Positions 28,047 through 36,590 of a stretch of 64,000 nt of DNA are shown one piece after another; the first letter of the stretch is position 1, and the number at the start of each line of letters is the position of its first letter. Both the position numbers and the translations under genes were made by a program. The notes under the pieces are model-generated. The model made no database searches, was not told the origin of the DNA, and saw only the letters and a list, made by a program, of their open reading frames with translations. Location: contig JANSXC010000008.1 in assembly GCA_024743115.1 (NCBI GenBank), forward strand, positions 1-64,000. The letters run 5' to 3'. The stretch is from a bacterium (GTDB lineage: Bacteria; Planctomycetota; UBA1135; UBA2386).

Positions 28047-28979
28047 ATGCCGATCGACTACCAGACTTCGGGCCCGCTGATTCGCGTGCGGAATCGCGGC
28101 GGGATCACGCAGCCGTTCGCCACCGGAATGCTCGCGACGAGCGTGCTCGTCACGGGGGTTGCCACTCCCCTTGCGTTCGAGCTCGCCGCGAGCATCGCGG
28201 ACGACCTGCGGCGGCGCCAGATCGAGGAGATCTCGTCGGACGAGCTCGTCGAGCGTACGGCTCTCGAACTCGAAGTGCGCGTCGGCGCGGTGGCCGGCGA
28301 GCGCTTCCGGGCGTGGCACGCAGCGCGGGCGTCCGGACGACCGCTCGTGCTCGGGCTGTGGGGGGCGCCGGGAGTCGGCAAGTCGGGGATCGGCAATCGC
28401 GTGGCCCTGCGGCTCGGGGTCGATCGCGTGGTGCCGACCGATGCGATCCGCGAGACGCTGCGCACGGTGGTGCCCGAGTCCGTGCTGCCAGAGTTGCACC
28501 TCGCGGCGCACGCGGCCTGGATCGACCCCGCGGCACCGGGCTCGGACTCGCCGTTCGTACGGCAGGCGCAAGCGGTCGGCGGTGCGGTCGTCGCGGCGCT
28601 CGATCGAATGACGCGTGACGGCCGCAGCGTGCTCGTCGCGGGGGCACACTGCCTGCCCGGCGATCTGCGAGCCGGGCTCGCGGAGCGCGGTTCGAATGCG
28701 GTCGTCGTCGAGCTGCTGCTGACGCTCGACGACGAACGGTTGCACCGCGCGCGGATGCTGCGGCGTGCGCGTTCGGCGGCGGCCCGGCCCGGCGCCCGCC
28801 ACCTCGATCACTTCCCCGCGATTCGCGAGCTGCAGTGCGCGCTCGTCGAGCAGGCGAGGTCGGTGCGGGTGCCGTCCTACGACGTCGCGGGATTCGAGGG
28901 CCTCGTCGAGGGCATCGTCGACCGCTACGTCGCGGAAGCGGCTCCCGGCGGGGTCGTCGTGGGCGCGGATCACGCGTAG
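28047..28979 (+). CDS. 2-phosphoglycerate kinase-like protein
   Basis: 310 aa. Residues ~10-95 look like an ATP-cone regulatory domain (IRVRNRGGITQPFATGMLATSVLV then ISSDELVERTALEL). The catalytic part starts near residue 105 with the P-loop GLWGAPGVGKSGIG, then DRVVPTDAIRETLR and a long C-terminal region, as in archaeal 2-phosphoglycerate kinases of the cyclic-2,3-diphosphoglycerate pathway. The exact substrate in bacteria is uncertain. It is divergent from the tRNA-Ser(GCT). Confidence 0.72.
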   Translation: MPIDYQTSGPLIRVRNRGGITQPFATGMLATSVLVTGVATPLAFELAASIADDLRRRQIEEISSDELVERTALELEVRVGAVAGERFRAWHAARASGRPLVLGLWGAPGVGKSGIGNRVALRLGVDRVVPTDAIRETLRTVVPESVLPELHLAAHAAWIDPAAPGSDSPFVRQAQAVGGAVVAALDRMTRDGRSVLVAGAHCLPGDLRAGLAERGSNAVVVELLLTLDDERLHRARMLRRARSAAARPGARHLDHFPAIRELQCALVEQARSVRVPSYDVAGFEGLVEGIVDRYVAEAAPGGVVVGADHA

Positions 28980-29041
28980 ACGCGCCCGCGAAAAGTCGAA
29001 GGAGGGCGAACAGCTGGCCCGGGCGCGGCACTGATCCGTGC

Positions 29042-31543
29042 ATGCGCAGTATCCACTTTCGGTTCGTCCTCGGGCTGGCGCTCGCTGCCCTGCTCGGCTT
29101 CGCGTTGCCGGCCCAGACCGTGGCATGGGCCTGGTTGGCCCCGACGGCGGCGGCCAACAGCTTCACGCCGGATGCGGATTGGCAGTTCAACTCCGCGGGC
29201 GGAACGATCACTGCGACGCGCTTCGGCGCGACGCAGAACCGGTTTGCCGTAACGTTTCCCGGGGCGGCGCCAGCGGATGGCATCGTGCTGGCCAGTGCCT
29301 ACAGCGGCTTCCACACGATCACCGTCGATTCCTGGAGTGCCGTCGGCAGCGACGTGCGCGCGATCGTCTCGTGCTTCTTGCCGAACGGCGCGCCGGCGGA
29401 CAACGCGCCGTTCACGATCCAGTATCGCCGCCGCGGTCACCCGTTCGGCCGCCAGGCGCACCTCTGGGCCAACTCGCCGACGTCCGCGAGCTACACGCCG
29501 AACCTGGCCTACAACTGGAACGGCACGACGAGCCCGTCGACGATCTCGCGTTCTGGGCCGGGGGTCTACGTGGTGCGGGTGCCCGTCTTGGGCAACTTCG
29601 CGTCGAGCAAGCGTGGGCACGTGCAGGTCTCCCCGTACGGCAGCACGCCGTATCGCGCGAAGGTGAGCTCCTGGGGGCCCAGTGGCTCGGATCTCTTCAT
29701 CACGGTCCGGACGCACGATCTGGCGGGCAACCCCGCCGACGCGCGCTTCACGTTGCATTACTGCGAGCAGGCGGCGCCGATCAATCCGAAGATCGGCTCG
29801 GGGGCGTTCGTGTGGGCGAACCTGGCGTCGGGGCCGTCCTACGCGCCGAACCCCGTGTTCACTGATGGCAATGGCGCGCTCGCTCCGCGCGGTGGTCAGC
29901 GGGTCGAGTGGATTCATACCGGCTACTATCGTGTGCGGCTGCCGGGCTTGCCGCCGGCCGGTAGCTCGAACGCCCTGGTTACCGCGTACGGCAGCGGCAG
30001 CCACTACGCGACGATCGACGGGTGGGTCGATGACGGCCGCGGCGGGACCGAGGTCTACGTCAACACCTGGGACGGGTCGGGCACCCCGGCCAACGCCTTG
30101 TTCAACTTGCTCTACCTGACCAGCAAGCCAACCGATGACGCCGCCTGGGCGTGGATCAATCCGCTCAATCAGCCCAATACGTTCCAGCCGTCGCCGAGCT
30201 TCTCGTACACGCCGAACGACGAACCGATCACGGTGCAGCGGGATCCGGCGGCCGCCAACCGGTTCCTCGTGACCTTCCCGTTCGACTCCGCGCTCGGGAT
30301 GCCACATGTCTCGCCTTACAGCGGCAATCACGCGGCCGTCGTGTCGCTGGTCGGGTACTCGTATGACTCGGCGCGGATGTCACTGCAGGTCGATCTCTAC
30401 GACGCTGCCGGCGGTCCGGCTGCCGATGCGCCGTTCACCGTGCACGTTCGGCGGAACGGTGATCTCGAGTCGCGGCATGCGTATCTGCGCGCGAACCAGC
30501 CGACCGCGACGGGCGCCTATCTACCTTCGGCGCCGGTATGGAACGGCAATCGCCCGAGCCCGAGTGTTCTGCGCCTCGCACGGGGCCACTATCGCATCAC
30601 GCTACCGGGTCTCGGCGGCTCCTCGACCGAACTCGGCAACGTGCAGGTGACCCCCGAGTCGACCACGATGCGCCGCGCCCGCGTCGAGAGTTGGACCGTC
30701 GTCGGCAATGACGTGCAGGTTCGCGTGCGCTGTTCCGACGTGACGGGCGCGCCGGCGGACTCGATCTTCCTGCTCAGTTATGCAGAGCGCGCGGCCGCGA
30801 TCGCACCGCGCCTCGGTTCGGGCGCTCACGTGCTCGCCGATCAGCCGTTGACGACGTCCTATGCGCCGAACGTCGCCTACACTGACAACAACAGCCGCAA
30901 CGGACCGTTCAACGGCGAGCGGGTCACGCGGTTGGCGCCCGGGGTCTACAACGTGCACCTGCCGAATCTCACGCCGAGCGACAGCTCGAACGTGATCGTC
31001 ACGGCGTTGGCCAGCAACGGCGACTACGCAACCGTGTCGAGTTGGTCCACGGATGGTGGCAGCGGCACGTTTGTGTATGTCACCACGTTCCGCGCCGATG
31101 GCGCCGTGGACGACGTCGCGTTCTCGCTGCAGTACGTGACGGATGAAGCGGCTCTAACACAGCTAGCGTTGACCGACCCGTACGGCTTGGCCTGCAATGG
31201 CCCGACCATGAGTTCGGTCAACCGGCCGCTGCTCGGCTCGATGTGGGATCTGACGCTGAGCAACCTGCCGCCGTCGTCCACGATCGCCTTTCTGCAGTTC
31301 GGCCTCGGCCAACGCTCGTTGCCGATCAGCCCGCTCGCGCCCGGCTGCCGGCAATACACGAGTGGTGACGCGGTGGTGTTGCTGCTGTTGCCCGTGCCGT
31401 CTCCGGCCTATTCGATCGCGATCCCGGCCCACCCGTCGTTCGTGGGGCTGCAGCTGTGGACGCAGGGCGGCGCGCTCGCGCCCGTGAACGCGCTCGGCAT
31501 CGCCGTCAGCAACGGCTACGTCGGGGTCATCGGCGACTTGTGA
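29042..31543 (+). CDS. Large repetitive secreted protein with C-terminal module
   Basis: 833 aa from the ATG at 29042; the frame extends upstream but with Arg/Gly-rich non-coding character. A signal peptide (VLGLALAALLGFALPAQ) is followed by about six tandem units of ~115-120 residues. A typical unit contains YxPN near its start, then xGxYxVxxP, then VxSW, and ends GxPADxxFxLxY. These are beta-rich, fibre- or adhesin-like. The last ~120 residues end SFVGLQLWTQGGALAPV and AVSNGYVGVIGDL, the C-terminal module shared with other secreted proteins here. Likely an exported adhesin-like surface protein. Confidence 0.8.
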   Translation: MRSIHFRFVLGLALAALLGFALPAQTVAWAWLAPTAAANSFTPDADWQFNSAGGTITATRFGATQNRFAVTFPGAAPADGIVLASAYSGFHTITVDSWSAVGSDVRAIVSCFLPNGAPADNAPFTIQYRRRGHPFGRQAHLWANSPTSASYTPNLAYNWNGTTSPSTISRSGPGVYVVRVPVLGNFASSKRGHVQVSPYGSTPYRAKVSSWGPSGSDLFITVRTHDLAGNPADARFTLHYCEQAAPINPKIGSGAFVWANLASGPSYAPNPVFTDGNGALAPRGGQRVEWIHTGYYRVRLPGLPPAGSSNALVTAYGSGSHYATIDGWVDDGRGGTEVYVNTWDGSGTPANALFNLLYLTSKPTDDAAWAWINPLNQPNTFQPSPSFSYTPNDEPITVQRDPAAANRFLVTFPFDSALGMPHVSPYSGNHAAVVSLVGYSYDSARMSLQVDLYDAAGGPAADAPFTVHVRRNGDLESRHAYLRANQPTATGAYLPSAPVWNGNRPSPSVLRLARGHYRITLPGLGGSSTELGNVQVTPESTTMRRARVESWTVVGNDVQVRVRCSDVTGAPADSIFLLSYAERAAAIAPRLGSGAHVLADQPLTTSYAPNVAYTDNNSRNGPFNGERVTRLAPGVYNVHLPNLTPSDSSNVIVTALASNGDYATVSSWSTDGGSGTFVYVTTFRADGAVDDVAFSLQYVTDEAALTQLALTDPYGLACNGPTMSSVNRPLLGSMWDLTLSNLPPSSTIAFLQFGLGQRSLPISPLAPGCRQYTSGDAVVLLLLPVPSPAYSIAIPAHPSFVGLQLWTQGGALAPVNALGIAVSNGYVGVIGDL

Positions 31544-31652
31544 GAGTCGTCGGCGACGGGTGGCTGGGTGCACCCGTCCGTTTGCCGCAGGTGGGCGCTA
31601 CTCGCCGCGATGTTGGCCGGGTTGGTTGTGGGGTCCCGCCGGCGTGCGCGAG

Positions 31653-32366
31653 TCACTCTGCTCTCGGTTCACCTGGGTTCGCGTCGTAGCGCACGGACAA
31701 CAGTCGGGTCGGTACGTGGCGGCGGCTCGCGGGGGCGTAGCGGTGGGGTTCTGCGCTGAAGAACGTGATCGATTCGCCGGCGCCGAGGGTGTGGATCTGG
31801 CCCGAGACCTCGATGCGGGCGCGGCCCTCGAGCACGTAGACGAACTCTTCGCCGGCGTGCGTGCTGAGCTCGCTCGGGCCGTGCAGTTCGATCACCGTCG
31901 GGAGGACGCGGCCCTGGGGCAGGCGGCTGCGGAGCAGGCAAAGCGGGACGAGGGCGCCCGACTTGACGGCTCGGGCCCGTTCGCGGGCCGTCAGCGGCCC
32001 CGGTTTGCCGCCAAGCGCGCCGGCAGCGAAGTCCGCCATATCGACCCAATGGTCGTCGGCGGCCCGGTGGGTGGACGCAACGACGAGGTCGTCGCCGTCG
32101 GGTTCGGCCAGACGCTCGAGATGAACGCCCAGCACCGTGCAGATCTTCAAGATCGTCAGCGGGCGGCTCGCATGGCCGGCCTCGGCCCGTGAGATCGAGT
32201 TCTTGCCGATCTCGGCGCGCGTCGCGAGCTCGCGGATCGAGATCCCCTGCTTGGTGCGCAGGCGGCGCAGACGGTTGCCGACGACCTCGTTGCCGATCTG
32301 GTCGACGACTCGGGCGACCTCCTGCAGGCGACTCAGGAGCTGGGCGTCGTTCGGGGGCGTGGTCAT
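31653..32366 (-). CDS. XRE-family regulator with C-terminal cupin domain
   Basis: 237 aa from the ATG at 32366 (the frame is open from 32456). A helix-turn-helix of Cro/CI type is at residues ~35-90 (LRRLRTKQGISIRELATRAEIGKNSISRAE), and the C-terminal half is a cupin sensor (LSTHAGEEFVYVLEGRARIEVSG, LGAGESITFFSAEPHRY). This combination is common in regulators sensing small molecules or stress. It is divergent from the DUF4932-like secreted protein, and a perfect palindrome (32398-32414) lies between their starts, so autoregulation and control of the neighbour are plausible. Confidence 0.88.
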   Translation of the reverse strand: MTTPPNDAQLLSRLQEVARVVDQIGNEVVGNRLRRLRTKQGISIRELATRAEIGKNSISRAEAGHASRPLTILKICTVLGVHLERLAEPDGDDLVVASTHRAADDHWVDMADFAAGALGGKPGPLTARERARAVKSGALVPLCLLRSRLPQGRVLPTVIELHGPSELSTHAGEEFVYVLEGRARIEVSGQIHTLGAGESITFFSAEPHRYAPASRRHVPTRLLSVRYDANPGEPRAE

Positions 32367-32397
32367 CCGTGCGCGAAAATCTGGGTATTGTCTCTCT

Positions 32398-32414
32398 GTG
32401 GGGACAGTCCCCAC
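32398..32414. promoter_or_regulatory. Palindrome between the regulator and the divergent gene (operator candidate)
   Basis: Perfect inverted repeat GTGGGGAC-A-GTCCCCAC, 17 bp. It lies 32 nt upstream of the regulator ATG and 50 nt upstream of the divergent start, in the only intergenic space shared by the two genes. Confidence 0.6.
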
Positions 32415-32464
32415 GTAGATCATGTCCTCATTCGGACCGAGTCCCTGGTCCTTCACGAGTAATC

Positions 32465-33649
32465 ATGATCGATAACTGCTGCCGTCGAAACCTCCTACAA
32501 GGATTCTCCCAGAGTCTTCGCGCGCCGCATGCGGCGCTGGTGCTCGGTGCGGTCCTGGTCCTATCACCGGCCGACAATCTCGCCCAGGAGGCTGCCGACC
32601 GGCCGGCGCCGAAGATCGCCGTACGGGCCGTCGTCCACCCGGGCATGGAACTGATCACGATCATGCTCTGGCTGGCCGGGCGCTATCCACCGCCCGTCGA
32701 CTCGCTCTACAAGTCCGCGGTCTGGTCGCACTTCCGCGAGCATCGCGACCACCCCTCACTCGCGACCGTGCGGGCGCCGAAGTCGATGTATCCGGACTTC
32801 ACTGAGACCGGTTGGCTGCTCGCGGGCGGCCCCGACGAGTGGCGCGTCGAACTGCCCGAGAAGTGTTCTTGGTATGCCGTGATCGGCAAGGCTGAGACCG
32901 CGGCGATCCTGCGCGCCGCACCCCGGTTCGCGGCCGACACAGACTTCGCGGCGTTTTACCGAGCGCAGGCCGAGCGGTTCGGTCGCTGGCAGTCCGAGAT
33001 GGAGGGCATGCTCGCGGAGCACGAGGCGCTCGATCGACTCGATCGGTTCTTCCGGTTCGGTTCCGACCGGCAGCGACCACAGGTCACGGTCTGCCTCGAG
33101 CCGCTCAACGGCTGGGGCGCGCACGCGATCCTCTTCGATTCGCTGAAAGGCGAGCCGAATGGTCGACGTGTAACGTTCCAGATCGGTTCGTCCGGGGCTG
33201 CGACGTTTCCGGATAGCGAGCTGCAGTTCCGCTCCGCACGCTCGATGCTGGGCACCGTCTGGCACGAGGGCAGTCATGTCTACCTGAACCCTGCGATGCG
33301 AACGCACGCGGCGCGGATCGATGAGATGAAACGGCTCTTCAACTCGCACCGTCTGCGATCTCAAAACGTGACGACCTGGTCCTACTGCCTGGAGGAGAAC
33401 ATCGTGCGCGCGTGCGTTGTCGCGATGATGCATCAGGAGCGGGGCCGCGAAGCCGCCGACCGCGAGATGCGGACTCAGGTCCAGCGTGGCTTCCTCTACG
33501 TGCCGCTGCTTGCGCGTTGCATCATCGACGAGTATGTGCCGGGCGCGGAGCGCTACACCGACTTCGATGCGTTCGTGCCGCGATTGCTCGCAGCGCTGGA
33601 CGAGCTCCGCAATCCCGGCGAGGCGCCGCCCCCACCGCCAGGCAAGTAG
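32465..33649 (+). CDS. Secreted DUF4932-like putative metalloprotease
   Basis: 394 aa from the ATG at 32465. The N-terminus has a hydrophobic stretch (AALVLGAVLVLSPADNLA) consistent with a signal sequence. A His-Glu-containing segment, TVWHEGSHVYLNP, at about residue 265 is near the typical HExxH type but reads HEGSH; together with the later acidic residues it resembles zinc-metalloprotease-like families such as DUF4932 (by recall). A polyproline C-terminus (APPPPPGK) is present. It is divergent from an XRE-cupin regulator, which probably controls it. Enzymatic activity is not proven. Confidence 0.6.
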   Translation: MIDNCCRRNLLQGFSQSLRAPHAALVLGAVLVLSPADNLAQEAADRPAPKIAVRAVVHPGMELITIMLWLAGRYPPPVDSLYKSAVWSHFREHRDHPSLATVRAPKSMYPDFTETGWLLAGGPDEWRVELPEKCSWYAVIGKAETAAILRAAPRFAADTDFAAFYRAQAERFGRWQSEMEGMLAEHEALDRLDRFFRFGSDRQRPQVTVCLEPLNGWGAHAILFDSLKGEPNGRRVTFQIGSSGAATFPDSELQFRSARSMLGTVWHEGSHVYLNPAMRTHAARIDEMKRLFNSHRLRSQNVTTWSYCLEENIVRACVVAMMHQERGREAADREMRTQVQRGFLYVPLLARCIIDEYVPGAERYTDFDAFVPRLLAALDELRNPGEAPPPPPGK

Positions 33650-33653
33650 TGCT

Positions 33654-33992
33654 TCATCGTTTCATCCGATGCAGGATCGCGGCGCCGACGGACAGCACGG
33701 TGAGGCAGAGGACGCCGGTGGTCGGGTATGCATCGACGCCGGTGAGTGCGCCCGCGAGCACCATGCAGAAGGCCAGAGCGTAGAGTGCCGTGAACATCGG
33801 GCCGAGCCACGCGCCGCGCCGCAGCCCCACGATGCCGATCACGATGTTCAGCGCGCCGGCACCGAACGCGATCCAGATCCACGACGGCATTCGGTCGAGG
33901 CTACTGAGCGGAGTCGCTGCGATCGCGAGGCCCCATAGGATGATCGTCCAGTTGACGAGGCGGACGGGCGACGATTCTGCGGGTGGAGGCAT
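33654..33992 (-). CDS. Small four-helix membrane protein
   Basis: 112 aa from the ATG at 33992 (an upstream ATG at 34190 gives a low-confidence arginine-rich extension). Four predicted transmembrane helices: NWTIILWGLAIAATPLSSL, SWIWIAFGAGALNIVIGIVGL, GPMFTALYALAFCMVLAGALT and VLCLTVLSVGAAILH. No family is recognised. It converges with the DUF4932-like gene. Confidence 0.65.
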   Translation of the reverse strand: MPPPAESSPVRLVNWTIILWGLAIAATPLSSLDRMPSWIWIAFGAGALNIVIGIVGLRRGAWLGPMFTALYALAFCMVLAGALTGVDAYPTTGVLCLTVLSVGAAILHRMKR

Positions 33993-34108
33993 GCGCTGGC
34001 GAAGGATGCCTACCAGTCTACGTTGCGTCGCTGTGACGGAGCCCGACGATGCTGCGTTCGGACCGTGGCGTGTTTGCCGGGTGGCGCCTGGCGGCTCTCC
34101 GCCGTCGG

Positions 34109-34375
34109 CTACTCGTCCGAGGGCCGGGTGGCCCTGTCCGATGGCGGGCAGACGACGGTTTGATCCGCGCAGTACTCCGGCATCCAGCAACCGACCCCCG
34201 CGGGGCAGACCTTCTCATGATCGCCGCAAACCTCTGGCGCGAGGCAGTTGCAGCCCGTGCAAGCCGCCGCGTCGTTCTGGGTCGTTGCCCAGGACGGGCC
34301 AACGTTCGCGATGGTGGCCGTGACGAGACCGGCGAGGGCGCCGAACAGGAGGAGGTTGCGGGAGGCCTTACGCAT
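34109..34375 (-). CDS. Small cysteine-rich secreted protein
   Basis: 88 aa with a signal peptide (LLLFGALAGLVTATIANVGPSWA). The mature ~55-residue chain has ten cysteines, partly paired (CTGCNC, CGDHEKVC, GVGCWMPEYC, QTVVC). Probably disulfide-rich and extracytoplasmic. It resembles, in style only, the Cys-rich protein at 57751-58224. Confidence 0.65.
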   Translation of the reverse strand: MRKASRNLLLFGALAGLVTATIANVGPSWATTQNDAAACTGCNCLAPEVCGDHEKVCPAGVGCWMPEYCADQTVVCPPSDRATRPSDE

Positions 34376-34552
34376 GTCGTGTATCAGGATACCGCGGCGG
34401 GAGGGTGTCGTCTCGGGCCGGGTGAATGAGATGGCTCAGGTCACGGCCGGGGCGGAGTCCCCACCTTGGCGGCGAAGTTCACGGCCATCCAGTAGCGGAG
34501 CATGACGGCGAAGAGCGCGCCCTTTCGAGGACTCTCGCCGTCCGCGAGTTCG

Positions 34553-34600
34553 GGCGTGGTCCTGAGCAGGTTTGCTCGCGAAGCGAGCGGCCCTGCTCAG
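34553..34600 (-). repeat. Two-tier hairpin repeat at the stop codon of the porin-like gene (copy B)
   Basis: On the minus strand it starts at the stop codon. The outer stem TGAGCAGG pairs perfectly with CCTGCTCA, and the inner stem GCTCGC pairs with GCGAGC around a TTC loop. It is a second copy of the element at 23962-24010. No U tract is seen. Confidence 0.65.
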
Positions 34601-35937
34601 AAGGTCCAGATGGCCTGGAAGTAGAAGTAGTTGGTGTCCGTTCGGCGGCCGAGCGTCGAGGTCTCGCGGAAGGTGTCGCCGCTGAAGTAGACGGCGCCGC
34701 CTTCGAGGCGCACGCTCTTCGGCGCGACGTCCCAGCGAACACGGCACTCGACCTGGTCGCCGACGTCGCCGCCAGTGCCGGTGGTGTCGCCGGCCTCACG
34801 CCAGCCGTCGGCTACCGAGTTGAGGCGCAGGGTACGAGCCGCGACCATGACGGTCAGGTCCTGCACCGGCTTGAAGGACACGCGGACTTCGGGCGACACG
34901 ATGTTGCGCCGGCCGATGGCCCCGTAGATGCCGGTCGGGCCGTACTCGAAGCGGCGCGCCCCGAACAGCGTGTCGAAGCGGTTCCAGTCCGGATCGCCGG
35001 TGTCGTTGCCGCTCGCAACGTCGAGCGCGAAGCGCAGCTTGGGCTTCATCGCGCAGTCCCACTGCTTGCCGATCGAGCCATGCGCGAAGTACGCAGACAC
35101 GTCGGTCGTGCCGCGGCCGCCGAACTGGTAGGCGACCTCGGCTTCGCCGAAGATCTTGCCCGGAGCGGCTGGCACCAGGTAGCGGAAGCCGGCGGTGCCG
35201 AGGTCGCGCGAGGTGCGGCCGACACGGTGGTCGTTGAGGCCGAGCAGGTAGACCTGTGCGGTGGCGCGCTCGTCGATCTTCTGCGTCGCGTGGGCGCCGT
35301 AGAACTGGAAGTCGATCGACTGGTTGTCGAAGTCGTGCTCGTTGTCGACGAGCAGCGTGCGGTTGCCGGGGCGGCGGTTCGTCGGCGTGTTCCAGAACGC
35401 GCCGGCTTCGTAGTCGCCTTCGCCCTCGTAGTCCCAGCGCACGCCGTTGAACGAGTTGATCGTGTTACGGTAGCGGTTGCGGGCGCTCAGGCGGCGGCTG
35501 CCGATGTCCATCGTGTAGCGGCCCAGCGTGACGCTGTGGCCTTCACCCAATTGCCAGTGCACGTTGGCCTGCAGCACGTCGAACGTGTTGACCGTCGTCG
35601 TGTTGGCGAACGAGTTGAACTTGGTGCCCCAGGCGCGGGCGTCGATACCCTCGACGGTCACGCCCCAGTCGCCGCGGGTGTAGTCGCCACGCAGGAGCAG
35701 GCGTGAGAAGACCTGGTCCTCGGTGTTGCGCGTTCCGCCGGCACGGTACTGGCCGTCGAGGCCTTCGTAGCGGATTCGCTCCTGGCCGCTGAAGCGGATC
35801 GAGTCCGGGGTGCCGAGCCATTCGTCGATTCGGAACGGTCCCTTCGGCGGGTCTTGCGCCAGCAGTGTCGAGCAGGAGAGGGTGAGGGCGGTCGCGCCAG
35901 CCAGCAGCTGGCCCGCCGAGGTCGCGGGTCGGTTCAT
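34597..35937 (-). CDS. Alginate-export-like outer-membrane porin
   Basis: 446 aa from the ATG at 35937 (the signal peptide LLAGATALTLSCSTLLAQ supports this start). The mature chain has alternating beta strands typical of a barrel porin (RIRYEGLDGQYRAG, VFSRLLLRGDY, GVTVEGIDARAW) and ends FYFQAIWTF, with an aromatic C-terminal residue. The architecture and motifs (GRYTMDIGSRRLSARNRYRN, EGDYEAGAFW) match the alginate-export porin family, which in other bacteria exports alginate, but here the substrate is unknown. The gene ends in the repeated hairpin. Confidence 0.82.
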   Translation of the reverse strand: MNRPATSAGQLLAGATALTLSCSTLLAQDPPKGPFRIDEWLGTPDSIRFSGQERIRYEGLDGQYRAGGTRNTEDQVFSRLLLRGDYTRGDWGVTVEGIDARAWGTKFNSFANTTTVNTFDVLQANVHWQLGEGHSVTLGRYTMDIGSRRLSARNRYRNTINSFNGVRWDYEGEGDYEAGAFWNTPTNRRPGNRTLLVDNEHDFDNQSIDFQFYGAHATQKIDERATAQVYLLGLNDHRVGRTSRDLGTAGFRYLVPAAPGKIFGEAEVAYQFGGRGTTDVSAYFAHGSIGKQWDCAMKPKLRFALDVASGNDTGDPDWNRFDTLFGARRFEYGPTGIYGAIGRRNIVSPEVRVSFKPVQDLTVMVAARTLRLNSVADGWREAGDTTGTGGDVGDQVECRVRWDVAPKSVRLEGGAVYFSGDTFRETSTLGRRTDTNYFYFQAIWTF

Positions 35938-36581
35938 TTTCGGTCGTAGCGAGGGGGAGAGGGGAATGGTCTTCGCTCGCGCGGAGTTCGCACACGAACG
36001 ACTCGGTGGCGCGGCAGACGCCGCCGTTGCTTGCGGTCGCCTGCCAGCGTGTGTCGGTGGTGGGAGCTGCGGACCTCGGGCCCAGGGCAGCCGGGTCTGG
36101 TCGGGGTGGTCGGTGCAGCGTCGCCGGGTTGCTGCCGGGGCGTGATGCGTGCGCACCTGGCCCTTCGGGCGGTGGGTAGCGACTCTACCGGTAACGGCTG
36201 CTGTGCCAGTCAGGTGTGGATCTTGCATCGGGTGGTGTCGTGGTCGACTTCGTCGACGGACACCACGCTCTGCGATCTGCACTCAGGTGTAGATGCAGCA
36301 CGACCGTGCCACCGCCAACGAGGCTCCGGTCGATCAAGTGAAGGAGTCACCCCACTGCGACATGGTGACGAGGTTGGCGTTTGAGATCAGCTGCCGCACG
36401 ATCGGGACGCTAGCCCGGATCGGGCGAGTGTCCAGAGCCGTTGAGAGAACGGGACATATCGCCGTGGCCACAAATCGGCCCCGATATGGGGCCCTTTGTT
36501 TGTCAGGCAGTTCCAGAAGAACGTGCAGCCTGCTCTCCAGTTGGCCGACCTGGACCGCGGACTGATCGGTAGCCGTCTAGG
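35938..36581. other. 644-bp intergenic region, no supported gene
   Basis: No convincing coding frame. The only structure noted is a 7-bp inverted repeat CATATCG/CGATATG with a 20-nt loop at 36455-36488. It is GC-poorer than most intergenic regions and contains promoters for genes on both sides by position only. Confidence 0.45.
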
Positions 36582-36590
36582 ATGCGATCC

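Noticed and set aside
35938..36581. A hidden small gene in the 644-bp gap
   Set aside because: The frames there are short and have no Shine-Dalgarno, signal peptide or recognisable motif.
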